From Bacillus sp. 103mf (GTDB taxonomy: Bacteria > Bacillota > Bacilli > Bacillales > Bacillaceae_G), in NCBI RefSeq assembly GCF_900116295.1, contig NZ_FPAF01000009.1, positions 1-64,000 on the forward strand: a stretch of 64,000 nucleotides of DNA, written 5' to 3'. The position numbers and the translations under genes were made by a program. Under the pieces are notes generated by a model, which searched no databases, was not told where the DNA came from, and was given only the letters and a program-made list of their open reading frames with translations. Below, piece by piece: positions 34,376 to 43,164 of this stretch (the first letter of the stretch is position 1; every line of letters starts with the position of its first letter).

Positions 34376-34627
34376 AACGATGTACACCTCAAGTTTTCAT
34401 TATTTATGTTTATCCTGTATTAAGAGTTAGAAGGAAAAGATAAGAGAATCAAACTCTCACTAATAGAAGTTTCCTTTATATTATTCTACATGAACTTTAT
34501 AAAAAACACTGTTCATATGGTAAAGAAAAGGATAATTGCCATAAAAAATGCACTACTTTTGCACATTTTTTTTTTATAATAAGCAATGTAGCAGCACAAA
34601 AATACCCTATGTTGCGACATAACGTCA

Positions 34628-34651
34628 TGTCATTTTGATTTCAAAATGACA
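34628..34651. promoter_or_regulatory. Perfect 24-bp palindrome
   Basis: TGTCATTTTGA-TT-TCAAAATGACA has two perfect 11-bp arms and a 2-bp centre, in a gene-free stretch between the response regulator and a 38-aa gene. There is no T run, so it is more like an operator than a terminator. The bound factor is unknown. Confidence 0.55.
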
Positions 34652-34670
34652 AATTCCATTCTATTGTGTA

Positions 34671-34743
34671 CGTGAGATAGAGAACATTTTTCGTATTCAC
34701 CTCGCATCGGATAAGAAAAATTTCTATCTCACGGCTTTTTTTT
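34671..34743 (+). terminator. Long hairpin with T-run before 38-aa ORF
   Basis: CGTGAGATAG and CTATCTCACG are perfect arms spanning 61 nt, with inner CATTTTT/AAAAATTT pairing, followed by GGCTTTTTTTTT. The 38-aa ORF starts 27 bp later, so it may be a leader attenuator or the terminator of an unseen small RNA. Confidence 0.6.
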
Positions 34744-34769
34744 GAATGTAGATAAAGGGGATTTGGATA

Positions 34770-34886
34770 GTGAACAAAAAAGACCTTGAAAAGCAGAAAC
34801 AAGAACGAAATGTAGTTATAATCTGCATTGCGGTATCAATGATGATTATCGTTGTTTGTGCTAGAAAGTTTTTTTGGTTGTTATAA
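34770..34886 (+). CDS. Small membrane peptide (38 aa), unrecognised
   Basis: A GTG-start ORF encoding a charged N-terminus (MNKKDLEKQKQERN), one membrane helix (VVIICIAVSMMIIVVCA) and RKFFWLL. AAAGGGG lies 9 bp upstream and a strong terminator lies 23 bp downstream, which supports a real small gene. It is preceded by the long hairpin at 34671-34743 and the 24-bp palindrome. No family recognised. Confidence 0.6.
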   Translation: MNKKDLEKQKQERNVVIICIAVSMMIIVVCARKFFWLL

Positions 34887-34908
34887 AATAAATTGATTTG
34901 TTATAGAT

Positions 34909-34943
34909 AAAAAGCCTCGCACCGATTGTGTGAGGCTTTTGTA
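34909..34943 (+). terminator. Terminator after 38-aa ORF
   Basis: AAAGCCTCGCAC-CGATT-GTGTGAGGCTTTT forms a 12-bp stem with one G-T pair and a T tail. Confidence 0.82.
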
Positions 34944-34967
34944 ATGTAAAAATAATGATACATGAGA

Positions 34968-35007
34968 AACACCCACTTCAAGATTTGCAGGAGAGTGGGT
35001 GTTTTTA
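34968..35007. terminator. Terminator of GNAT paralogue 2
   Basis: AAACACCCACT and AGTGGGTGTTT flank an 18-nt loop with T/A tails, just past the minus-strand GNAT stop. The left arm plus loop (CCCACTTCAAGATT) resembles the second repeat family (CCCACCTCAAGATT), so it may derive from it. Confidence 0.78.
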
Positions 35008-35021
35008 TGTTAAAAGAAGAT

Positions 35022-35528
35022 TTAAGCATTGAGAAATAACATCATATGCTCTTCATCCCAATATTGTCCGTTATATTTTAAAGCACGTTCTTCTACACCA
35101 AATGTTTGGAACCCCAGTGATTCATATAGTTTCTTTGCCGGTTTATTTCCGACAACCACATTAAGCATAATTTGTTCTATATCTAATCTAGGGGCATTTT
35201 CAATGATAGTTTCAATTAACGCTCTTCCAGCACCAAGACCGCGTGCTTTTGGAGAAACATATACAGAGCCAATTTTCGCCTTATGCTCTTGTTTGACAAG
35301 TGGTTTTATTTCAAGAGTGGCAATACCGATTAATTCATCTTCTTGAAAAGCACCTATCGTAAACTTTTCAGGGTTATCTAACCGTTTTGCAATGGCAGCA
35401 ACGGGATCTTTTTGTTTCATAATATCTTCATAAGAGGAACCAAATGCTTCTGGATTTTGAGTTAATCCTTCTATGCAAAGCGGTAAATATATATCTGCAT
35501 CTTCTTTTGTTAATACACGAATGTTCAT
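35022..35528 (-). CDS. GNAT N-acetyltransferase (paralogue 2)
   Basis: A 168-aa GNAT enzyme with the CoA-binding loop VYVSPKARGLGAGRALIE and the C-terminal LYESLGFQTFGVEERALKYN. It is strongly similar to the product of 30653-31168 along the entire length, so they are paralogues. Gene order suggests duplication around the two-component system. GGAGGGTAAC lies just before the minus-strand ATG. Substrate unknown. Confidence 0.88.
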   Translation of the reverse strand: MNIRVLTKEDADIYLPLCIEGLTQNPEAFGSSYEDIMKQKDPVAAIAKRLDNPEKFTIGAFQEDELIGIATLEIKPLVKQEHKAKIGSVYVSPKARGLGAGRALIETIIENAPRLDIEQIMLNVVVGNKPAKKLYESLGFQTFGVEERALKYNGQYWDEEHMMLFLNA

Positions 35529-35622
35529 ATCAGTTACCCTCCTAATGGTTTTTATGTAATGAAATTATATATTAACTTTATTAACTATTCAATAGGTATA
35601 TATGTTACATTTTTATAACTAT

Positions 35623-35785
35623 ACGTATATAAGTAAAAAAGTGACATAAAAACCCTCTTTCTTTTTTAGGGATGGAGAGAGCAACTGGCCGTGCATAGAA
35701 ACGGTCAGTGCCCTTTTCTGCCACGTGCCATGTTTTAAACAAAGAGAGCTAGACAAAGATGTCGAAAAATAAATGAATTTAAATC
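35623..35785 (+). repeat. bcr-type repeat, copy I (internally shortened)
   Basis: Plus-orientation copy, GTGACATAAAAACCCTC to AATGAATTTAAATC. It lacks the AGCAAGTAGCGGTCATG section; AAACAAAGAGAGCTAGACAA joins directly to the 3' tail. Confidence 0.8.
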
Positions 35786-35830
35786 AAAAGATTTCTCATA
35801 TGAGAAACCTTTTGATCGCTTTATTTACGC

Positions 35831-36628
35831 TTACTGATGCCTTTCAATTCGCTCTGGGTGCGTGTAAATATTACAAGAATCACCGCGAATAAAGCCAACG
35901 ACAGTAATTCCTAAATCATGAGCAAGTTCTAGAGCTAATTTTGTCGGAGCGGATTTTGATAGGACAATTTCACAGCCGATTTTTGCAACTTTAAGTAAGA
36001 TTTCAGATGAAATGCGTCCGCTAAAGGCAATTACTTTTCCTGTTATCGAAATGTTGTTCCGTAAGCAATAACCGTAAATTTTGTCTAAAGCATTGTGACG
36101 ACCAATATCCATTCGTGAAACGAGAATTTGTTTTTTATCACATAATGCGGTGTTATGTACACCACCTGTTTCTTGGAAAGTAGTAGAGGATTGCTGCAGA
36201 TCATTCATGAGGCGAAAGCAATCTTCAGGTCCCAAGGTAATATGAATATCGTGCATCGTTTTGGCTTTTGCCGCATCATTTACAAAGACAAAGCCTTGTC
36301 TGCTTTTCCCGCAGCACGATGTCACATATCGTTTGTTATAGCAAGTTTGATAGAGTGGATTTGTTTGCGTTGTTGTGACATGCGCAAATCCTTTTTCTTT
36401 TTGGATCCATAATTGTTCAATGTGTTTATAGGAAGGAATAATACCTTCTGATACTAAGAAACCAACGACCATATCTTCAACATGATCGGGTGTACAGACA
36501 ATTGTTACATATTCTTCACCGTTTAGTTTAATTGTAAGTGGATATTCTGTTACAACCTCATCATCTTTTTGATGAAATGTCCCACCTTGGTAACGAACCA
36601 TTGTATATGTGCTTTGAACAGACTCCAT
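35831..36628 (-). CDS. fdhD: Formate dehydrogenase accessory sulfurtransferase FdhD
   Basis: A 265-aa maturation factor that transfers sulfur to the Mo-bisMGD cofactor of formate dehydrogenase. It has the Cys motif TSCCGKSRQG (expected sulfur-carrying Cys pair) and the conserved MDIGRHNALDKIYG and SGRISSEILLKVAKIGCEIV. ATG36628 is chosen because AAAGGGG precedes it; the ORF continues in frame upstream to 36676 without a ribosome site. It lies divergent from the formate dehydrogenase gene at 37229, with two bcr copies between. Confidence 0.94.
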   Translation of the reverse strand: MESVQSTYTMVRYQGGTFHQKDDEVVTEYPLTIKLNGEEYVTIVCTPDHVEDMVVGFLVSEGIIPSYKHIEQLWIQKEKGFAHVTTTQTNPLYQTCYNKRYVTSCCGKSRQGFVFVNDAAKAKTMHDIHITLGPEDCFRLMNDLQQSSTTFQETGGVHNTALCDKKQILVSRMDIGRHNALDKIYGYCLRNNISITGKVIAFSGRISSEILLKVAKIGCEIVLSKSAPTKLALELAHDLGITVVGFIRGDSCNIYTHPERIERHQ

Positions 36629-36701
36629 ACGATTTTCCCCTTTATCAATTATTCTCCCATGTTTATCATAAGCCAATAAAAAAAGAAAAGCATTCGTTTT
36701 G

Positions 36702-36840
36702 TATATAAATCAATTTAAACTTTTCAACCGCGCCGGTGGCAGAAACAGGATCCGACCGCTACTACGCAAGGCCAGACGCTCACGCCCACCTAAAAAAAGG
36801 GTTTTTTACACCCATTTTTCAAATTGATTCGCATATACAA
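36702..36840 (-). repeat. bcr-type repeat, copy J (truncated)
   Basis: Minus-orientation copy, TATATAAATCAATTTAAAC to CGCATATACAA. It lacks the AACATGCCCGCTACTCGTTTG section that copy K has. The core has GGTGGCAGAAACAGGATCCG and AAGGCCAGACGCTCACGCCC. Confidence 0.8.
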
Positions 36841-37024
36841 ATTCATTTTGTTTTTTACATATCAGTCGCTGCTATGCAGAAAAAACATGCCCGCTACTCG
36901 TTTGCTCCATTTGTTTTAAAACTTCGCCGGTGGCAGAAACAGGCCCTGACCGCTACTATGCAAGGCCAGACGCTCACGCCCACCTAAAAGAAAAGGGGGT
37001 TTTTAAGCCATTTTTTCATTTTGT
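36833..37024 (-). repeat. bcr-type repeat, copy K
   Basis: Full-length minus-orientation copy abutting copy J at ATATACAA. GCCGGTGGCAGAAACAGG and CAAGGCCAGACGCTCACGCC are shared with J rather than with other copies, so J and K probably arose by local duplication. Confidence 0.82.
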
Positions 37025-37176
37025 ACTTCCATACATTCCTTGGTTATTATTTGTATTCTACGATATAATAGAATCGTAGTCATATACATCAATTGTAAGC
37101 TTATTTTATACATCAAGAATCTACTTCTAAGAACTGTTTTTTCTGTTTTGAAAAAGAGCGTATAGCAACATCGTTT

Positions 37177-37190
37177 TGAAAACGTATTCA
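37177..37190. promoter_or_regulatory. Candidate CcpA cre site, formate dehydrogenase
   Basis: TGAAAACGTATTCA matches the cre consensus TGWAANCGNTNWCA at all but one position. It lies 39 bp before the start codon, so CcpA binding would be expected to repress. Confidence 0.45.
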
Positions 37191-37228
37191 AAATGTGTTG
37201 TATGGTTGGTTGTAAGGAGAGGATAAAG

Positions 37229-40171
37229 ATGTCGGAACACAAAATTCGTGTAACTGTCGATGGTACAGAGTATATTTCATCTAGTAAGAAAACGATATTG
37301 CAGTTATTAAACGAAAGAGAACTTGAACACCCGCAAATTTGTCACGTACCAGAAGTAGATCCAATTCAGACATGTGATACATGTATTGTTGAAGTAAACG
37401 GAAAGTTGATGCGCGCTTGTTCAACAAACCTTGAAGAAGGTATGCATATTGAAAGAAAATCGAAGCGAGCGGTTGAAGCCCAAACAGAAGCGATGGATCG
37501 CTTACTTGAGAATCATTTATTATATTGTACTGTTTGCGATAATAATAACGGAAATTGTAAAGTCCATAATACAGTGCATATGATGGGAATTGAAGAACAG
37601 AAATATCCGTACGAACCGAAAGTGAGCGCTTCGGAAGTCGATATGTCCCATCCGTTTTATCGTTACGATCCAAATCAATGTATTGCATGTGGTCAATGTG
37701 TAGAAGTATGTCAAAACCTACAAGTAAATGAAACTATATCCATTGATTGGAGCTTAGATCGTCCGCGTGTCGTTTGGGATGACGGCGTAGCAATTAATGA
37801 TTCCTCTTGTGTAAGTTGTGGACAATGTGTAACGGTTTGTCCATGTAATGCCTTAATGGAAAAATCGATGCTTGGAGAAGCTGGTTTCATGACCGGGCTA
37901 AAACAAGATGTATTAAATCCAATGATTGATTTTGTGAAAGATGTAGAACCGGGTTATAGCAGTATTTTAGCTGTTTCGGAAGTAGAGGCAGCGATGCGTA
38001 AAACGAAAATCAATAAAACGAAAACTGTTTGTACGTTTTGTGGTGTCGGATGTTCATTTGAAGTGTGGACGAAAGATCGTCACATTTTAAAAGTACAACC
38101 GTCATCGGATGCGCCGGTAAACGGGATTTCAACGTGTGTAAAAGGGAAATTTGGATGGGATTTTGTAAATAGTGAAGAACGTATTACAAAGCCGCTTATC
38201 CGTAAAGGAGACAGGTTTGTTGAAGCAACTTGGGAAGAAGCGCTAGAAGTTGTTGCAGCAAATATGAGTCATATTAAAGAGCAATATGGCAGTGATGCTT
38301 TTGGATTTATTTCTTCCTCTAAAGTAACGAATGAAGAAAATTATGTAATGCAAAAGTTAGCGCGCCAAGTATATGGGACAAATAATGTGGACAACTGTTC
38401 TCGCTACTGTCAATCACCAGCAACAGATGGTTTATTTAAAACAGTAGGCATGGGCGGTGATGCAGGAACAATTAAAGATATTGCAGAGGCAGGACTTATC
38501 ATTATTGTTGGAGCAAATCCGACAGAAGGTCATCCAGTTCTTGCAACGCGTGTGAAACGCGCACATAAACTGCATGAGCAAAAATTAATTGTGGCTGATT
38601 TACGTAAGCATGAAATGGCAGAGCGTGCCGATCTGTTTGTTCACCCAAGTCAAGGTACAGATTACGTTTGGCTAGCAGGTGTAACAAAATATATTATTGA
38701 TCAAGATTGGCATGATAAAGCATTTCTAGCTCAAAACGTAAAGAACTTTGATGAATATAAAACAATGTTAGAGAAGTATACGCTTGATTATACAGAAAGT
38801 GTAACGGGCATTTCGAAAGATACATTAATAGAAATGGCAAAAATGATTCGTGATGCAGATGGCACATGTATACTTTGGGGTATGGGAGTGACGCAAAATA
38901 CAGGTGGAAGTACGACATCAGCTGCAATCTCTAATTTACTTCTTGTAACAGGGAACTATCGTCGTTCTGGTGCAGGAGCATACCCGCTGCGCGGACATAA
39001 TAACGTACAAGGTGCTTGTGATATGGCAACATTACCAAACTGGCTGCCTGGTTACCAAGCAATATCCGATGATGCACTGCGCGCAAAATTTGAAAGAGCA
39101 TACGGCGTTTCGATTCCGAAAGAACCAGGATTAAATAACATTGCGATGCTGATTGCTGCAGAAGCAGGGAAATTACGCGGTATGTATGTGATGGGAGAGG
39201 AAATGGCATTAGTCGATTCTAACGCGAATCATGTGCAGCACATTTTAGAAAATCTTGATTTTCTTGTTGTGCAAGATATGTTTTTAACGAAAACAGCTCG
39301 TTTCGCAGATGTCATTTTACCAGCAGCGCCAAGTTTAGAAAAAGAAGGAACATTTACGAATACAGAACGTCGTATTCAGCGTTTATACGAAGTTATGCCG
39401 CCGCTTGGTGATTCAAAACCAGACTGGTGGATTCTTCAAAAGGTAGCTCGTGCATTAGGTGCAAATTGGAACTATGAACATCCAAGTGAAATTATGGATG
39501 AAATCGCATCACTTGCTCCTTTATATTCCCAGGCAACATATGATCGTTTAGAAGGATGGAACAGTTTATGCTGGGGTAGTCATGACGGCAGTGATACACC
39601 ATTATTATATGTAGATGGATTTAATTTTCCTGATAAAAAGGCACGTCTATCACTTGATGAATGGGTACCGCCGGTCGAGGCACCGGAAGAATATGATTTA
39701 TTATTAAATAATGGCCGAATGCTCGAACATTTCCATGAGGGGAATATGACAAAGAAATCGGCAGGTATTTTATCGAAAATGTCAGAGGTGTTTGTTGAGA
39801 TATCACCAGAACTAGCGATGGAGCGAAATGTGAAGGATGGAAGTCTTGTAGAACTTGCATCACCATTTGGAAAAATAAAAGTTCCAGCGCTTGTTACAGA
39901 TCGTGTAACTGGAAATGAACTATATTTACCGATGCATGCAACAGTAAATGAAGAAGCAATTAATATTTTAACAGGAACGGCAACTGATCTTTATACATGT
40001 ACACCAGCATATAAACAAACGCGTGTCAAAATGCGTGTGCTGCGTGAAAAAGGAAATCGTCCACTTCCTGCTTCCAACCCGCGAAATAAAAAGCGCCATC
40101 CGCAAAATGGTGTCGAAGTGCAGAAGAAATGGCAACGAAAACAATATGTATCACTTGTGGATGAAAACTAG
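37229..40171 (+). CDS. Formate dehydrogenase alpha subunit (Mo-bisMGD, Fe-S)
   Basis: A 980-aa molybdoenzyme. The N-terminus has a 2Fe-2S ferredoxin region (CHVPEVDPIQTCDTCIVEVN). Next come NuoG-like and 2x[4Fe-4S] motifs (CIACGQCVEVC, CVSCGQCVTVCPC), then CTFCGVGCSFEVW heading the molybdopterin domain. The active-site segment is NVDNCSRYCQSPATDG, with Cys rather than selenocysteine. It is the YjgC/YrhE type of cytoplasmic formate dehydrogenase. The first in-frame ATG after AAGGAGAGG is 37229, which gives MSEHKIRVTVDG. A DUF1641 partner follows 11 bp later; fdhD lies divergently upstream. Confidence 0.94.
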   Translation: MSEHKIRVTVDGTEYISSSKKTILQLLNERELEHPQICHVPEVDPIQTCDTCIVEVNGKLMRACSTNLEEGMHIERKSKRAVEAQTEAMDRLLENHLLYCTVCDNNNGNCKVHNTVHMMGIEEQKYPYEPKVSASEVDMSHPFYRYDPNQCIACGQCVEVCQNLQVNETISIDWSLDRPRVVWDDGVAINDSSCVSCGQCVTVCPCNALMEKSMLGEAGFMTGLKQDVLNPMIDFVKDVEPGYSSILAVSEVEAAMRKTKINKTKTVCTFCGVGCSFEVWTKDRHILKVQPSSDAPVNGISTCVKGKFGWDFVNSEERITKPLIRKGDRFVEATWEEALEVVAANMSHIKEQYGSDAFGFISSSKVTNEENYVMQKLARQVYGTNNVDNCSRYCQSPATDGLFKTVGMGGDAGTIKDIAEAGLIIIVGANPTEGHPVLATRVKRAHKLHEQKLIVADLRKHEMAERADLFVHPSQGTDYVWLAGVTKYIIDQDWHDKAFLAQNVKNFDEYKTMLEKYTLDYTESVTGISKDTLIEMAKMIRDADGTCILWGMGVTQNTGGSTTSAAISNLLLVTGNYRRSGAGAYPLRGHNNVQGACDMATLPNWLPGYQAISDDALRAKFERAYGVSIPKEPGLNNIAMLIAAEAGKLRGMYVMGEEMALVDSNANHVQHILENLDFLVVQDMFLTKTARFADVILPAAPSLEKEGTFTNTERRIQRLYEVMPPLGDSKPDWWILQKVARALGANWNYEHPSEIMDEIASLAPLYSQATYDRLEGWNSLCWGSHDGSDTPLLYVDGFNFPDKKARLSLDEWVPPVEAPEEYDLLLNNGRMLEHFHEGNMTKKSAGILSKMSEVFVEISPELAMERNVKDGSLVELASPFGKIKVPALVTDRVTGNELYLPMHATVNEEAINILTGTATDLYTCTPAYKQTRVKMRVLREKGNRPLPASNPRNKKRHPQNGVEVQKKWQRKQYVSLVDEN

Positions 40172-40182
40172 GGGGGAGCATT

Positions 40183-40668
40183 GTGGCAAAAGAAATTACA
40201 ATGATTCAAAAAACGGTTGTAACAGAGGAACAAAAGAAACAACAAGTTTCTGAGGAATTATTACAACAATTAGGAGAGAATCAACAGGCAATTGAAGAAA
40301 CGATTCATTTGTTAGCACAGCTTCAAAAAGCTGGTTTGTTAGATGCGGCAGTAAGCTTGCTGGCAGCGAAAGAAGATGTTTCGAAAATTGCGATTGAACA
40401 ACTAAACCGTGAACCAGTAAAAAATGCATTAAATAATATGATGGGTGCAGGAGAAGCGCTATCTTCAGTAGATCCAGAAGTGACTAAGCAAGTAACATCC
40501 AGTTTAGTGACAGGTTTACAATATGCAACTGATGAATTAAAAAAAGGTGAGAAAACAAGTGTGATGGATTTCTTTAAAGTATTACGAGACCCAGACATAA
40601 ATCGAGCAATTACATTTGGATTTAATTTTTTGAAAGCATTTGGTCAAGAGTTAGAAAAGAAGAATTAA
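40183..40668 (+). CDS. DUF1641 protein, YjgD/YrhD-like
   Basis: A 161-aa, fully helical acidic protein with no membrane segment. It belongs to the family (DUF1641) that accompanies YjgC/YrhE-type formate dehydrogenases, probably as an accessory or small subunit. It has a conserved-looking middle MGAGEALSSVDPEVTKQVTS and C-terminal VLRDPDINRAITFGFNFLKA. GTG start with GGGGGGAG upstream, 11 bp after the dehydrogenase; a terminator follows. Confidence 0.85.
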   Translation: MAKEITMIQKTVVTEEQKKQQVSEELLQQLGENQQAIEETIHLLAQLQKAGLLDAAVSLLAAKEDVSKIAIEQLNREPVKNALNNMMGAGEALSSVDPEVTKQVTSSLVTGLQYATDELKKGEKTSVMDFFKVLRDPDINRAITFGFNFLKAFGQELEKKN

Positions 40669-40673
40669 TAAGA

Positions 40674-40709
40674 AAAAGAGCGGTGGATTTAGAATCTATC
40701 GCTTTTTTA
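40674..40709 (+). terminator. Terminator after formate dehydrogenase operon
   Basis: AGCGGTGGAT-TTAG-AATCTATCGCT is an imperfect stem followed by six T, right after the DUF1641 stop. Confidence 0.7.
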
Positions 40710-40777
40710 CATGTTTAGTAGAATATATTATGATGAAAGAGATGAATTTTTATAACTACTCAGTCACTCTATGAAAA

Positions 40778-40889
40778 ACCGATAGAAAAGCATTTTTTTA
40801 AGTGGTCGAGAGGGACTGGCTATGTATAGTAGCGGTCAGGGCCTTTTCCTGCCACGCCCAAAGTTTGAAAACAAAGAAAGGCAGCGAGG
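40778..40889 (+). repeat. bcr-type repeat, copy L (partial)
   Basis: Plus-orientation fragment: AAGTGGTCGAGAGGGACTGG, CTATGTATAGTAGCGGTCAG and CCTTTTCCTGCCACGCCC. Both ends are degenerate, with no TTTATATA boundary seen. It runs into a second-family fragment at 40903-40945. Confidence 0.7.
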
Positions 40890-40902
40890 TGTAGGTCCAT
40901 TT

Positions 40903-40945
40903 TTACCCCGCTATTCGTGGGTAGTAATACTCCCACCTCAAAATT
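40903..40945 (+). repeat. Second repeat family, 5' fragment
   Basis: TACCCCGCTATTCGTGGGTA, GTAATACTCCCACCTCAAAA: matches the first 40 bases of the copies at 25292 and 33541, then stops where another repeat begins. Confidence 0.65.
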
Positions 40946-40955
40946 TGGCGAAAGC

Positions 40956-41115
40956 ATTGTCTAGTTCCAGTGGCTAGAATGTTCGGTGGCTTCGCTGCTT
41001 CCTACGAGGTAAGAAACACCTCTACGTCAGAAGCTCCATCCCCCTCACATTCTGGACGAGCCACTTCCACATTTCTTTGTTGTCCAGCTCTAGCGGCTAG
41101 AATCTCCGGTCGTTT
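40956..41115 (+). repeat. Third repeat type with direct-repeat ends
   Basis: A comparatively G+C-rich block. The left end GTCTAGTTCCAGTGGCTAGA and right end GTCCAGCTCTAGCGGCTAGA are related direct repeats about 126 bp apart, both followed by AT(G/C)T(T/C)CGGT. The middle contains CATCCCCCTCACATTCTGGA. I recognise this as a common intergenic repeat in the B. cereus group but cannot name it. Confidence 0.6.
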
Positions 41116-41186
41116 CGCCCCCCTAAAAAACAAGGGTTTTATGTTGTTTTTTAACTTAAATATAGTTTCAGAATATGGAGGAATCT

Positions 41187-43046
41187 ATGCTACACCGAAA
41201 AAAACTATCTATACCAGGGGTAATGAAACATTCCTTTCAGACAGTAAGGTTTGCCTTTGGAAATGTATTAGCGTTTCAACTTATGTACAAACTTCTAGCA
41301 GTAATTGTCTTTATCCCACTATTCGGTATGATTTTTAATAAGTTATTATACTGGGGTGGATATGCAAATGCGACAAATGATGAATTGTTTGCATTTTTTA
41401 AAACACCGTACGGAATTGCAGCTATTTTCATTTTACCTGTACTAGCACTTTTTCTCATTTTTATCGAATTTGCAGTGCTTATTATTATTTCGTATTTTGC
41501 ACATAAACGACAAAAGGTGAGACTGCGTCCAATTCTATATAAAACGGTAACGTATTTACCTTCTTTTTTCACATATTGCTTACCAGGATTTATTTTGTAT
41601 GTTGTAGTTTTACTACCTCTTTTAAGCATCGGTTATAAATCTGCACTTCTTCCTGAAATTCAGATTCCTAATTTTATTACAGGCGAATTACTGAAAACAA
41701 CAATGGGACAAGTCGGATATTATTTCTTTTTCGCCGTAGTTGCCTATGTAAATCTTCGTTGGATTTTTGTGTTACCTATCATTGTTTTAGAAGAAAAGCC
41801 GTTTCGCGTAGCTGCTCGTCAAAGTGCAATGTTAGTAAAGGAAAACTTTTTGAAAGTCCTGTTCTTTTTCATTGGATTTTTTATTTCGATAGGCATTGTT
41901 TTTCTGCTTTTTACAGGTGTTTATTTATTGTTACTGCTCGGGGTATATAAATTTACAAATCCAGAAGGAACATTTGCTTTATTAGCACAATCTACTCTAT
42001 CTGTATTTTTAACGAGTACATTTTATATATTTAGCTTTATTGTCACCCCGTTTTACATTATGGCACTTATAAGGTTGTATTTACAGAAAGTTCCCGTTGA
42101 AGCTGTTTTAGTAGAAGAGGGCCTTGACTATTTTAAAACAAAAGCAGAGAAATGCTTCTTTCAAAAGCATCGATTGAAATTTATTGGTGTATATATTTGC
42201 GGGGTTGTTGTAATGGGAATGGTTTTGGCCTTTATTGTAACCTTTATTACGAATTCTTATAAAGAGCCTATTATTATGGCGCATCGTGGTTACATCTCTA
42301 AAGGCGTAGAGAACACAAAAGAGTCAGTCCAAGGAGCGATTGATGCGAAAGCCGATTATGCGGAGATTGATGTATTGCAAACGAAAGATGGAGAATTGGC
42401 CGTTATACACGATTTGAAATTAAAGCGTCTTGCGAATGCAAATGTACAAGTGTCAGAATTAACGATGGATGAACTTCGAAAGCTTACGTTAAGGCAAGGT
42501 GAATTCTCAGGAGGAATCAGTACACTTGATGAAATTATTAAACTTGCAAAAGGGAAGATTAAGCTTAATATAGAAGTGAAGCTCCATGGAAAGGAAAATG
42601 AAAAGGATTTTGTAAAGAAAGTTTTAAAAACCATTGAGAGAAATGAATTTGAAAAGCAATGTGTGATTCAAACATTGCATTACCCGCTTATTAAAGAATT
42701 TAAACGTGCAAATCCCGATATAAAAGTAGGATATGTCCTATATGCAAGTGTAGCAAATTTAAAACATGTTCCAGCTGATTTTTATGTAGCGGAAGAATAT
42801 ATGTTGAATAAGCGCTTAGTCCAATCAGCTCGTAAATTAAATAGACCGATTTATGTATGGACTGTAAATGATATGGAAAACTTAAGGGGATATTATAAAT
42901 TGAATGTAGATGGAATTATTACAGACTATCCAGACGATGCGAGGAACACGATTAAAATGCTCAAAGAGCAAGAGGAAAATGAAACGGATATGTTTGAGAA
43001 AATTACGGAAACAACCGAAGACTTATTTGCAAAGCTATTTATGTAA
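41187..43046 (+). CDS. Membrane-anchored glycerophosphodiester phosphodiesterase
   Basis: A 619-aa protein of two halves. Residues 1-355 form a polytopic membrane domain (at least seven hydrophobic helices). The remainder is a GDPD TIM-barrel with the conserved start PIIMAHRGYISKGVENTKES, then IDVLQTKDGELAVIHDLKLK, IKLNIEVKLHG and VWTVNDMENLRGYYKLNVDG. It hydrolyses glycerophosphodiesters, possibly teichoic-acid or lipid derived, near the membrane. ATG41187 has TGGAGGAAT upstream; ATG41175 would overlap that site. A strong terminator follows immediately. Confidence 0.92.
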   Translation: MLHRKKLSIPGVMKHSFQTVRFAFGNVLAFQLMYKLLAVIVFIPLFGMIFNKLLYWGGYANATNDELFAFFKTPYGIAAIFILPVLALFLIFIEFAVLIIISYFAHKRQKVRLRPILYKTVTYLPSFFTYCLPGFILYVVVLLPLLSIGYKSALLPEIQIPNFITGELLKTTMGQVGYYFFFAVVAYVNLRWIFVLPIIVLEEKPFRVAARQSAMLVKENFLKVLFFFIGFFISIGIVFLLFTGVYLLLLLGVYKFTNPEGTFALLAQSTLSVFLTSTFYIFSFIVTPFYIMALIRLYLQKVPVEAVLVEEGLDYFKTKAEKCFFQKHRLKFIGVYICGVVVMGMVLAFIVTFITNSYKEPIIMAHRGYISKGVENTKESVQGAIDAKADYAEIDVLQTKDGELAVIHDLKLKRLANANVQVSELTMDELRKLTLRQGEFSGGISTLDEIIKLAKGKIKLNIEVKLHGKENEKDFVKKVLKTIERNEFEKQCVIQTLHYPLIKEFKRANPDIKVGYVLYASVANLKHVPADFYVAEEYMLNKRLVQSARKLNRPIYVWTVNDMENLRGYYKLNVDGIITDYPDDARNTIKMLKEQEENETDMFEKITETTEDLFAKLFM

Positions 43047-43087
43047 AAAGAGGCTGCTAGTGAAACACTAGCAGCCTCTTTTTTTGT
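43046..43087. terminator. Terminator after GDPD gene
   Basis: AAAAAGAGGCTGCTAGTG-AAA-CACTAGCAGCCTCTTTTT is a perfect 16-bp-arm palindrome with A and T tails. Confidence 0.88.
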
Positions 43088-43164
43088 ATGGAGAGATCTG
43101 TACTAAATTGTTAGTCGTATAAATAGGATGGTAGAAGAGCAGAGCAAAGCAAAGGAGGCCGAGA

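Noticed and set aside
37229-40171. Selenocysteine formate dehydrogenase
   Set aside because: The frame is open with Cys codons in NVDNCSRYCQSP; no in-frame TGA is required.
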